Source: Isoetes taiwanensis (lineage: Eukaryota; Streptophyta; Lycopodiopsida; Isoetales; Isoetaceae). From it: a stretch of DNA of 64,000 bases. Position 1 is the first letter of the stretch. Each line of letters begins with the position of its first letter. The position numbers and the translations under genes were made by a program. Location: the NCBI GenBank assembly GCA_021234155.1, contig JAJEKV010000090.1, forward strand, positions 3,466,479 through 3,530,478. The letters run 5' to 3'. Of this stretch, positions 24,793-35,999 are shown piece by piece. The notes under the pieces were generated by a model. That model ran no database searches, was not told the origin of the DNA, and saw nothing but the letters and a program-made list of their open reading frames with translations.

Positions 24793-26699
24793 ATTATTTT
24801 TTGATTGAAGGATAGTATTATATTTATAATTTGATAAAGAGAACAAAATTGACTACTTATATATAGGGGTGTCCACCCAAATCTATCCTCATGAAAATAT
24901 GAGGCTATATATGAGTTTTATCCAGATTTTCAAGACACCAAAAGATGTCAAAATAAAAGGAAGGAATTAACTATAACTATATGAGTTTTACGTGAAAGAT
25001 TTGTAAAATAGAAACTATAAACTCGAGATAAAAGATATTAGAGTTTTTATAATGTTTTGAGTTGTCTTCAAACATGAATTGAACCTGACATCCAGATCTT
25101 CTAATATCAGTGCCCGGCTCCGTCCAAAGGGGTCCGGCCCTTTAGTGACCATTGTCATCTTGCAATAGAGAGCATGGGCCGGGTTGCAGTTTGCAAATTG
25201 TACTTTCTGCCGCGGCATCTACGGCAGCCAGGATAAATTCTCTCTTCAAATCTGGTGAAGGGCACCACGAGCAAATCACGATCCGCAGTCTTCTTGAAGT
25301 GATGGAAGGAAGCGGCACAGCCGGTCGGTACGCATTTGCGGGCATCCTCGTATTTCTTGTTTGGGAAGGAGATGCAATACGCTCATAAGAAAGAATTTTC
25401 TGCAAAATAGGTGAGACTATGAGTAAATTTTATAAAATCAAGACACATCATAATTGGTTTGAGAGAATGGCTTGAGGCCATATAATTTCATTCTGAGAAA
25501 ACCAAATTGTTTTACGCCTTTCGGTCTCAGGGAGAAGGATATAGAAGCTCCAATGCAGGAGGTTTGGTAAAAGAAATCAGCGAGAACTCTCCTAGAGAGA
25601 ATGAAGTAGCGGGGCTTACGAAGAGATCTCAATTGTCCATTGGGACCAAAAGCGAGGATCTGAATAAATGGTCCTCATTTTACGCATAAGAGAGACATAA
25701 GGCCCGGAGACATTAGTGTTGAAAAGTTACAAGCCCGGAAAACTGCGGTTGTGGCCAAACTTTTGTGCCATAATTGCCAAATGAATACCCCTTGATTTTT
25801 GGGGTTGTCGGGGATTTCAAAGGTGCATGAGATTGAATGCGGCGTTCACGGGATATTCCCATTTAAGGTGGATACTCATCTCTTGATCTTTCATAAGATA
25901 CTTGTATGCCTCATAACTTTAAGAGGAGTTTCCCTTTGTATTGCGAGTGATATCACTTGTTATTCCGTGCTTGAGATATAACTTAAGATGGCATTATAAT
26001 GAGATACGCTACTATCATCTTCATTCCACGATCTTTGGAGGAATCAAAGGGAATGAGAGACGTTAGCATCGAACAAATCTGAGATAGTGATCAAACCTTT
26101 TTCTTACCCGCGGTTTAGCAGTGCGGAAAATTTAGATAAGACGATGGGTGTGTTTTCTCCAAGGAGGTATGGATTCGAGGAATATGTTTTGAGAAAGGGA
26201 GATTCGCTGCCCATGAATACATTCCTTTTTACGCTTCAGGACCGCAGTCCATTTCCTTATCAAGGGAGGACAATTGTTGGGGATCTGGGGAATTCAAAAT
26301 TTTGCATCGAGGGGAGCAACATTTTGATGTTCATCCATATGGTTTTGCATTTGAGGATGTAGCAGTGTTTGATGAGGGCTGGCCCGGATCTTTGGATCTT
26401 GTGCATGTAGCTCTAAAGAGTATTTTGCTGCTAGAGGTGTGGCGTAGCTATAATATTGATGATGATATAAACCTCCCATAGACACAGTTTTTTAATATTC
26501 TTCCACACTTAGAAAGGTCCGACACACTTTTTACATTTACTACCACAAGAGATAAATCTCCCAAGGATGCCACAATAGCTTCTTGCTTGAAACATATTTT
26601 GGAGCAAAAGGGTGAAAGGAAGTTGATAAACATGGGTTTGGGGGCAATAACCCGAGGTTTGCAAGAATTGCAGGCCCGACTTTAGAAAGGAACTTGGAG

Positions 26700-27500
26700 T
26701 TAAGGTCATGCGACTTTTGTGGTAGAATTTCCTGATGATCTTTGTTCCATAAATCGGCTGACATTTGTCCGGATGTGAGGAATGCCAAGCAATTTAGAAT
26801 GAACATTTGGGGATTAGCGCAATCAAGGAGAGTGGCGAGCTGAGAGCTCCCAGTCCGGGTTGTGGGGTAATCTTGGACTTCGCGGAGGGATTAATCTTGC
26901 AGCGAGAGGAAAGGTTACTTAGAAAGCATTTAGGATCTCTTTGGTATGATTTATGCGACTAAAGGTCCATGGATAAAGGATGAAAGTGTCATCGCAAAAT
27001 GCCCATTTAAGAGTGGTCAGTCATGTCATTTTGTAGGGAGATATAAACTTGTTAATGTTCCCTCTTCTTTTGCCTTACGCAAGCTAGCGTGGAGGAGCTT
27101 CCATTACAATAATAAAGAGGAAGGGGGCGAGGGGGGCATCCACCTTGACTCACCTCGCCGATGTTGAAGAAGGGGCTGCATTCTCCATTGATAAGGCAGG
27201 AGGGAGGTTGTTGAGAGTGCGGTGAAGAGGTTATTGGTAGTCTTTGAAACCAAGTTTACAACGGCAAAGTTTGCAGAAATTCAATTGGCCAGGTGTCCAA
27301 AGCTTTAGTAATATGAGTTTAAGAAGAGCAATCTCTTGATTGGAATCTTTTTATATCCCCGGCGAGGCCCTAGGCGTATTAGCAACATTATCCATGATAT
27401 TCCTTCCTTTCAAGAGTAAAAATTCGATTGGCTATGATGATATTGTTCAAAATCTCTTTTCGGCCTACGGTGATGGCTCACAGGGAAATAATCTTGTAAA
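26700..27500 (-). pseudogene. LINE ORF2 reverse transcriptase core (broken)
   Basis: Motifs of the non-LTR reverse transcriptase palm in correct order on the - strand: a degraded GDPLSP box followed by FLFIIVMEAL near 27,130, and the Asp-Asp active-site box DDTFIL near 26,985. About 50 residues later comes a block containing KINP-type sequence. The two Asp residues are preserved, but frameshifts lie on both sides of them. Confidence 0.78.
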
Positions 27501-28449
27501 TAACATTAGTTAAAGAAATGGAGTGCATGTCAGAAAGGAGATGGGTTAGAATTTTTTGGGATCCAGTGATGATGAAGCTGGTGTTAATTCTTTCATCCAT
27601 CTTTTTTCCTTATAAGAAACTTCGTTAGCAACATTCAGAATGTCACGGTCCCAAAATATCGAGTTACTTTTAAAAAGTGCGATTGGGAAGGCCCAGGTGA
27701 TTAAGGGGATTTTCCATTCTTCATACCATTTACCACTTTTGTTAAGTTCATCTTAATGAAAAGAGGCGGTTAATGCACTATATTACGATCTTGAGTAACT
27801 CTTTCTTCCAATTTGGTAAGGATTTTTAGAAACTTTCTGGCTGGGGTTTTATTTACGCACTAGTGCATAATGTTAGTAAAATGGATTTAGTGGCTGACAA
27901 TCTTGGTTATCATCCCCATTGACCAAGACACTCATCAATGCAGATTCCTTTTTGGTTCTACCTTTGGCACGGCCAAAGAAATATTTGGAGTGGGCCCTTT
28001 CATCCCTCTTTGAGCTTCGGGATTTATCTTGGATTTAAGTCTCCAAAATTCTAGGCTATCCTTAATTCTTAAGCCGATCTCTAAATTGATTACATTGCTT
28101 TTCATCTCTAGCGACATTGGAAGAAGACTTCTAAGATTGTTCAAGTGGGCCATTTTAGCGGTGTGAATCTCTTTCCCGATTTTAAGCTTGTTTTAATTGG
28201 CTTGGCAAGGTTGCACCACGGGACATCAACTATAGCGCCATAGGGTTTGGCAGTGGGAGTTGATCACCTCCTAGAATAATATCCTTAAAATCTGATTAAT
28301 TAGGTGAGCATTTAGTTTGAAGTAAAATTCCTCTTGGTAGCTGACTCACTATATCTTTGAATGGCAATAGTAGGAAGTGATCGACGAGGTGTAGCCTTTT
28401 AGATTAATGACACTTCCACTTGATTCGGAGATTTTCACTAAGGTAAAAT

Positions 28450-29060
28450 GCGGTCATGAAACGGCCGGTCGGATTAATCCTTGATGAGTCAAATGCGAAA
28501 TCATCACGGGGAGTTACGGCTAAAGTGGGTTGTTAAGAAATCAAGTTAGACCAAGAGTTAGACTTCGTCTGGGGAGGCACAGTGCCGATTTCTCATGAAA
28601 TTTTGTGGTGACCATGTTGAAGTCACCTCCCATAATGATATCATCAACCTCCTTATTATTTGAAACATTTTGTGATCTTGTTCTAGATGGCCCGGATTCT
28701 CTCATTGGGGGTACATTTGATGATGGCAATTCTAAGGATATCAATCTTGAAGCGAGAGAATCACGCCGTAATACACTTTGAGTTGTCATTGACCATATCT
28801 TGGTCGGTGATGTTGAGAGACTTTCTTTTCCAACGGATGGCCACTCCACGAGGCTGTTATTAGCGAGGGAGGGGCCAAGTCTCCATCTTAGGGAGGGAGA
28901 GTCAGCAATTTTAGAACTAAAGTCAACATCATGCAACTTGTGCTCTGAAGAAGAAGAAGAAAATGAGGGTCGAGGGAGGAGAGGCAAACTTTAAGTCTAT
29001 CCCTTTTAGAATCCCATTTATACCTTGGAGATTCAGTGAGTATATTAAGAAGATATTCAT
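28450..29060 (-). pseudogene. LINE ORF2 endonuclease domain (broken)
   Basis: AP-endonuclease-type domain at the start of LINE ORF2. The - strand start ATG lies at 29,060, followed by a hydrophobic strand and a degraded version of the NxRGxN motif. A longer open piece at 28,987-28,541 includes the catalytic-site motif GGDFNMV. Frame shifts near 28,900 and 28,700 prevent translation. Confidence 0.8.
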
Positions 29061-29283
29061 TATAAAACAAAAGGGAGATTTGTAAGGGGAGAGAGGTGCT
29101 CCACTGGGACTTCTTACATTCGAGGTCTTCCACCGGCTCGGAAATTAAGTTCTTGGATTGGTATTTTTTTTCTTCCTCTTGTTGACAATTGATTCCATTC
29201 TTACTTTCGGAGGAGATCTCTCTTTAATGATAACATTGCTTTCTGCTGCTCATGTCTGCTAGGGGTCGAGGAAGGAATTGGAT

Positions 29284-29882
29284 TGTTAGTCACGTACTCA
29301 CGAGTACGAGGACTATTCATCTATCCTGACAGACCGAGTCAAGCTCAAGGATCCCTCCAGTCAACCGCGGGTGAGACATCCAAAAAGACTCGCCCGAAGA
29401 CTAGCGGCCCGGAGCCCACTTGTGATCAAAGCTTTTGGCTGTCAGCAAGAGAGCCACTTTCCGGACAAGTGGCGGCCCATCCAGCGCGTCGATGTCCGGC
29501 GTGATTCTAGAGCACTTGAGAGCGCAGCCAACATTCACGCAAATGGGGCCTCCTTCCGAGAATTACGTACAGAGATGATCCGAGTGTCTATATTGGGCCC
29601 AGGAGCCATTGTATACTATATATATGGTAGGGGTTAGCTCATAAGGATTTTAGATGAGTTTAGAGTCTTATCTCCCTTTTCGAGTTTCTCTCTATTGCGA
29701 GAAACTCATGCTTATTTTCATCACATTGATATCAAAGGAAGCTTATCATCTTTCTCTCATTTGTTACGTTCTCTTCTTTTTCTTCTCTTTCAGCAAATCC
29801 GTGACATAGTCCGGACTCTGTTAGATCCATGGGTCCTCTTGAGGAGAACTGTCTTCGAGGAGTTCGAACCCGGACCCAAACA
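29284..29882 (+). repeat. 5' LTR of gypsy copy 2
   Basis: Begins TGTTAGTCAC and ends CCCAAACA. The core promoter is TATACTATATATATGG near 29,611-29,627, and a TTTCTCTCTATTGCGAGA segment follows near 29,685. No polypurine tract precedes it, as expected for a 5' LTR; the host bases TGGAT come directly before. Confidence 0.94.
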
Positions 29883-32080
29883 GCATGCCATTTGCGAGAT
29901 GCGATTTTATCCTATACTTTCTTACATGCGCCATATGCATTAAAAGTAATTTCCGCATGAGAGAAGAACTCTCGCGCTTTCTCGAGGCGGCATCGCTTGG
30001 GCGCCATCAGCGTCGGGGAAGCTGATTGCGACTTTGTATGGATCGGCTTATGACATAGAGGGAGGCCAAATGTCTTCCGGTCTAGGGCTCCGATTAAAGC
30101 GCCACCCACCCGTGTCGGTCTAGGTCGGTTCCCGCCCCAAGCGTGCAAACGTACTCACAACCTGATCCCTCATCACTGTCGGGGCCTTGCTCAGAAACTC
30201 CAGCCTCCTCAATAGTACTTTCACACCCACGAACATGCCTACATCCATCATTCTTCTTCAGGCCATCGCCTCTTCGCCCGCCTTCATCATCTCCCGAGGG
30301 TGGAGCCGCGGCTATCCACGCGCATGTCTCGCTGCCTACCGGGGAATATCGCTTTCCCCTCGGTTTCCCCACTTTATACTTCACGCTTTTACAACCTTAC
30401 GATCTCAAAACCAATGCTTTCCGGCTGCGCCGGTTTCTCAGCGCGGTCACCCCCTTCATCGAGAATTAAAGTCGGTACAATGCCACATCCACCTCAACCT
30501 CAATATCCCCTCCCACTATCTTTACATTTCTGTCCACGACCCGGCACTTTCACATCTACCTTTGAGACTACGGCTGACTTATCCACCTTTAGCCACGAAG
30601 GCAAGCCTTGGTTGAACCAAAGTGCTGGGGCCCACATGGAAGAGGTGGGGGCTCTATTTGTCTAAATGGTCGCAGCGCAACCTCAGCTGAAATTCCACAT
30701 CTTTTCCACCACAACTTCGCGGCTCCCCTCATCAATGGCTCATGTCCAACAAAGCCATTGCAAACAAAGGCAGTCGAAATCATACTTTGCTTTTCTCTCT
30801 CTCATTCACGGGACCCGCGGATGATGATCAACTTCATCTCAAACGCTCAATGACTTCAACAAGAATTGCAGATGCGCGAGGATTTTCTTGGATGGAGCTT
30901 CACATTCTGCTAAGTAAGCTCAAGGAGTACCTACGAGGCAGGATTTTGGTGCGGTTTCTCCAAGGACTTCCTCTGCTATTCGACTCATGGTGAATACTGC
31001 GTCAAAACTTTGGGCGACTGTCATTAATGGAATCACTTTCCGTCAATGTTTCCTCCCGTGGCTCTTCAAGAGCTCAGTTCATTCCACGCGGAGTCATGGT
31101 TCCACAAGCGGCTGTTCAGCCTCAACCGCGCTAATCCGCAGTAGCGGTCAAATCACAGTGCCATATTTGCAAATATCAAAGCCATTTGGCCGTAGGTACA
31201 ACTCCACCAATGGCCGCCTCATTGCGAAGCCGATGCAACATATTGCAATCACATGCCGCGGAAGGTGCACTCGCGCACTCATCCCTATGGATTCGCCCAA
31301 CAAAATGGTTTTATCAAGTGCAAACCACACCTCGACCCGCAATCGCACTATCGGCTGACCACCTCTTGAGGTGCGGCCGCGCAGCCTCTATCAGCAAGCG
31401 GGACCAACCACGGGGGATCCAACCAAAGCGTCCTCCTTTTGATCCCTTCACAAAGCTTCGGTGTTATCCTTTGTCAAGAATATGGGGTCATACCACCCGC
31501 GGCGTGTCCCTCAACTTCCACAAGTTGATGCGACTTCACGGTACAAATCGGACCACATCCCGGTCCACGCCTCACCGCGGCTTACCAACTACGGCTGGCT
31601 AATGGCAAGCAAAGCCCATGACGGTTCTTAAGAAGCCACCAAAGGCGCCCTCACGGCAATCTGCGCTATCAACCGGCTCCCGGCCAAATCAGCCTCGGCT
31701 GGATCAACAAGCCCCAAGGGGAAATTTTTTAGAGGCCTTAATCCTCGATCCGGCCGTCCAATTGGGTTGGTTTTGGATTTTCCCGCGCCCGGACCAAAGC
31801 ATCCGCGTCCCTTGACTATTATTAGAAGGAGCCGCGCAACCTGCCTTTGCGGTTGGCCACCCTTCCTCATGGGGGCGAAAAAAGGTTCACTTTGCACGAC
31901 TTGGAAAAGCTCATGCCACATGTCATGCCCAAAGTTAGCCAAAGCATTTTGAACCTCATGCAAGGCTGTGAAGGCGCACATTGTGGAAATGTTCATGCCA
32001 CCACTAGAGCTCAACAAAGACAAGATACACCTTCAACATCTCAACCTCCCGGACGCCTTATCACAATATTACGGTAGAGG
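29883..32080 (+). pseudogene. gag: Leader and gag region of gypsy copy 2
   Basis: Non-coding leader followed by broken frames up to the protease. Open pieces of 80-140 codons overlap in different frames (for example 30,143-30,665 and 31,186-31,602), including an LSKLKEYLRGRILVRFL block near 30,910-30,960 that resembles a helical Gag segment. No CCHC zinc knuckle was seen. The segment 31,801-32,080 is shared with the first bases of the window. Calling this gag is based on position, not on a recognised domain. Confidence 0.5.
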
Positions 32081-32239
32081 TTGACTTACTCAAAAAGGAT
32101 TCTTTGCGCTTCCACGCCCATCACTTTTGATGGAACGGCCGAGGATCCTTTTTCTCATGTACCTCGAACTCCAAGAGGAGCTGCGCCAAGATCAAAATTC
32201 CTTTAAGCAGCAGCCATTTTAAAACTACATCACGCTCTC

Positions 32240-32660
32240 CAAGGACGGTTACCACTCCCAAGCTACATTTGTTTTAGTTGGGGTACGGCCTTCTACTCTA
32301 CACCACGGTACATGCCGCGATTGGGAAATCGACAAGTCAACCATGTTCAAATCGATGGAGGTAGTGCGATCAATCTCATCACTTGGATAAACTCCATGAA
32401 GCAAATGGGCATCACACAACTCTTTAGATTGCCCCATATGACATCAAATTGGCTAATGGCCACATCCGCGAGACCTGGTCACACCTATTCTTCACATCAA
32501 CATAGGTGATCTCTAAAAGAAACTTTCCCATGGAATTTGGAGTGTGGAAGGCTGGCCGAATCGGTGACTATATGAGGAAAATCTTTGGTAGAAGCGGACC
32601 TTTTCTCCATGGGGCAAAATTGTATCCATTACTTTGAGGGCCCGCGGACCCGGTTAGTCA
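32240..32660 (+). pseudogene. Gypsy retropepsin-like protease region
   Basis: Contains NHVQIDGGSAINLIT at about 32,340-32,380. This fits a retropepsin active-site strand-loop with DGGSA in place of the commoner DTG/DSG triad, a form I associate with some plant gypsy lineages. A degraded LLGRPWL-like block follows near 32,590. The same region in copy 1 (552-590) keeps DGG and S with one altered codon. Confidence 0.7.
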
Positions 32661-33189
32661 TCCGCAGATGGTCATCTGATGCCACCATGGACTTTACAGA
32701 AGCGAGAAGCGAGGGATCATTTACGGTGACAATGCGGAACCCTCTCTCTCGGAACCGATTACGAAGAAGCTTTCGGAATATTTATCCGCGTTAGGGGCTC
32801 CACTGCTTGAGTGCGCCTCTATCATCCTGCGAGTATCTTTATCCTTGGGGAGAAATGACTCTTGATGAGGACGGTTGTGGGTTTGCCTTGCTTGACCCTA
32901 CGGCTCCTTGCAATGAATCAGCAGGCGTTGATCACTTTTCAGGTCGACACTCAAGCTCCTGTTGATGTACCTGTAGTCATGAAGCAACCAACTAGATGGC
33001 CCAGGCAACCTCTCTTTTCTACGCAAAGTGCCACGCGCGTCGGTTATGCTCAACCTCCGCGCACATTGGCCGAGGATCACGAAGTCATACCCATATTGAG
33101 ACTCGAAAGTGCAGGTGTGGGCGTTAGCAACAATCAGCGTTTTGTCGCGTGGCACGCAAACCAGGCTCCTTATAAATGCTTAGGGCGTC

Positions 33190-34760
33190 CGCGGCATTCA
33201 AGAGATTCAAACACATTTTTAAGCTGGGTTACAAAAGAAGATCTTACGAGGGAATCAACAAAGCTTGGGGCACACCATTTCTACCGTCGGATGCCTACGA
33301 CCGATTAGCAAGCGACATCTTAGAGCTCAACCCTAATTGCGAAGTGATAAGCGTCAAGCGGAAATTGACAAACTCGCTAGCTGCCGGGTTTGATCTATGA
33401 GGTCAAAACATTACAGATGGGTAGGCCCATGGAGTCATTGCCCTTAAGCACAATGGTAAGATCAGCGTGCGGCCGTGGACTATGGGAACTCAATTCGGGG
33501 CCCGCGGGCGTGTGCATTTCCACTTTTCCTTCCGCAGGACCAGAGTTAGGAAGGAGTGAATTTGGACATGAAGATGTACTCCTTTATGGATGGTTTTACG
33601 GCTACAATCCAGATCTCCATCAAAGAATCTGATCAACTAAAGACCACTTTCACCACCCAGGTAGAGTACTTTTGCCTACAAGGTGGTTCCTTTTGGATTA
33701 TCAACTCTCCTTCCAACATTTCCAGCGCATCATGCTCTCAGTTTTCATGTGATTTCATGAAGGGAAAATCCCTTCTTACCAAATTTTCAAAGATGACTTC
33801 TCACGCCACCTCACAGTTCCATGACTTTGACCATTTGGATAAATTGGAACTTCGTCTTCAATGTGATGAGTCAGAGCGTGGTCTCAATCACGAGAAATGC
33901 ACCTTTTCGCGTCATAAATTCGATTGTTAGGCCATGTTAGCCGACAAAGCGAGGAATCCTGCCCGATCCTGCCAAAATCCGGTTAATGTAAGGCTCAAGC
34001 ACCAGCCAATATCAAAGAGACGCTCTTTCACAGGAAAGGTCAATTATTACTCACCTTCATACACGGGTACGGCCGTGCGGGATCCCATTCATAAACTCAC
34101 GGTGTAGTCCACTGGGCTTGGAATTCCCTTGCTTGGTACCAACGGCTGAAGCTTTTGCTCGGGCACGGTTCTTGTTCCTCCTCAATGGGACAAGCCCTTT
34201 CCGTTCACCTTAGATGTCACCGGCGTTTGCTATTGGAATTTGTTCTTTCGAGGCATATGATCACGCCTGCTTGATAAACCAAATCGCTCACATGACCCGA
34301 AAACTCAATTACAGCGCCAACTATTACGCCCGCGGGCGTGAAGCTTTGGGTCTCATTTACGTGTCCAGCTTGAGTCGGTACCTTTGGGCAGTCAAATCAA
34401 GAGACTGCTGTGGACCACCAAGCACTTCTCTATTGTTGATCAACAAGTCCGCGCCCACGGGCACTTGTGCGTTGGGTCCTTCTTCTCCAACAATTTGCTC
34501 CTTGAAAATCGTTCGCCAAAGAGTGGCAAATCTCATGTGTTAGGATTATCTTTCCATCCACCGCGAGATGATCCATGGCTGGGGGTCTCGAGACGCTTTT
34601 CCACGATGCTCGGCTCTTTTTAGTCACGGCAACCACCACATTAGTTCCCTTGATTTTGGCCAGTACCTCCCTCGCAGTGCTCTTCCAGAAGATGAGGCGC
34701 TCTCTCACGCGGCGGCAATCCGGGTCGCCATCAATTTCTCAGGAGAATTAAAGGTGACTA
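33190..34760 (+). pseudogene. Gypsy reverse transcriptase and RNase H (broken)
   Basis: The RT fingers/palm are readable as SFMDGF near 33,577, TTFTT near 33,643, the FAYKVVPFGL box near 33,668 in a shifted frame, and QIFKDDFSR at 33,780-33,806, which carries the likely catalytic Asp pair (33,792-33,797). RNase H-like sequence follows, with NYYARGREALGLIY near 34,320 and TTKHFSIVDQQVR near 34,420. At least five frame changes separate these blocks. Confidence 0.83.
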
Positions 34761-34859
34761 CACCATGGTTGCGGACATCTCTACAAAAGGAGTAAGGACA
34801 CACCATCAGCCGACGGTACACGTGTTCTACCTCATGATTCGGACATTGTTAGAAGCTCA

Positions 34860-35990
34860 TCAAGGGCTGCGGTGGTGGTCATTTCATGGTGACACCCGCG
34901 GCCGCGCAAAATCCCTTCTGCCCGGGTATTATTATTTGCCTTCTTCAAGGATGCTCCGCCCGCGCGCCACGTGTAGCCTTACCCGGTGGGTAGGGCAGCC
35001 CGGCCCGTGGCAGCTCTTCCCTTGGCCCGCCTTACGCGTCATGGTTCGCTTCCTTAACCGGCAAATGGGGCATGGACTTTGTGGGACCCTATAGATCCTC
35101 TGCGAGGCACACAAATTGCGGAAATACGTCAGTTCTCATTTCATACAAATGGGGGAAGCTTTGTGCACTCCAGACAACAACTGCTTTGCAAGCCGCGACT
35201 AAGTCTCCCCATCAGCAATCATCCGCAGCGATTGGTGCCCGCGAATTTGAGAATTACGTTGACCGTGAGGTGATTTCATTTCATCAATCATACTATCAAA
35301 GAGGCGTGAGTTATCTCGATACATCATCACAAGGCACACCTTACTATCCTCAAGGCAATGGGTTGTGAAAGCACCCTTAAACTCACGGTCACCATTCTCA
35401 AAGAAAATTTGTGGCGCTTCATACGGATTGGCCGGACAAACTTCCTACTTGTTCTTTTGGGCTTACAATACTTGTTTCAAGATTACTCACGAGGGTCACA
35501 CTCCTTTTAAATTGTTGGTTTTATGGTGAGAAGCTCTCATGCCATTTTGAATATCCTTCAACTTTTCCGTTTCAAGCTCTTTGCTCATAATCACCCGGTT
35601 GCTCTCAAAGAGAGCGGGTCTATCGAAATTAGAAACGAGTTGGATGAACCCGAGAAGGATGCTTATATTACCGTGTTCTTCATGAATAACGATTTTAAAA
35701 ATCTTTACATGACAAAAGCGTTTGAGGAACAAAAACATTCAAAGAAGGAGATTTGGTTCTTCTTTATGATTCAGTACAAAATTTTTAAAGGGTAAACTCA
35801 AGTTTTGGTTGGCTTGGCCCTTATCAAATTGTTCAAGTAAGTTTGAATTGGCGTTTTTTTCCAACTAAATTTGAATTAGATGGCACTCCATTACCTACAT
35901 TGGTTAATGGTTTTAGATCTCAAAGCATTTCATCACCGCGAAGTGAACATCAACACCGCAGAGCGGTTCAAAAGTCAAACACCGACACAT
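34860..35990 (+). pseudogene. Gypsy integrase (broken)
   Basis: The core domain shows the opening block MDFVGP near 35,072, TKWVEA-like sequence degraded near 35,140, FINHTIKE near 35,280 in another frame, and YYPQGNGL near 35,345. The C-terminal part carries the GDLVLLYD block near 35,745 and GTPLPTLVNGFR near 35,885. Asp and Glu of the DDE triad fall in separated frames, so the enzyme is not encoded as written. Confidence 0.83.
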
Positions 35991-35999
35991 TGACTAGAA

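Larger units (their letters stand above)
24793..29283 (-). mobile_element. L1-like LINE, 3' part (endonuclease, RT, RNase H)
   Basis: The 3' two thirds of an L1-type LINE on the - strand, inserted in the copia RT. The target duplication CGAAATGAT is at 24,784-24,792 and 42,836-42,844, and an A-rich 3' end (CAAAAAATAAT read on -) abuts the left copy. ORF2 appears to start near 29,060. An endonuclease domain runs to about 28,450, with the GGDFNMV box at 28,614-28,634. Reverse transcriptase follows, with SPFLFIIVMEAL near 27,130 and the catalytic DDTFIL box near 26,985. A C-terminal RNase H-like block lies near 25,290-25,130, ending DDNGH. Frameshifts are frequent. At 29,283 the LINE is cut by the gypsy element; its 5' part resumes at 40,497. 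Confidence 0.87.

Noticed and set aside
28541-28987. 148-codon open frame on - strand as a host gene
   Set aside because: It contains GGDFNMV and lies in correct order before the LINE reverse transcriptase, so it is a piece of LINE endonuclease.
29883-29910. Primer-binding site directly after the gypsy 5' LTR
   Set aside because: The bases GCATGCCATTTGCGAGATGC do not match a Met, Asp or other tRNA 3' complement I can recognise; possibly obscured by indels.
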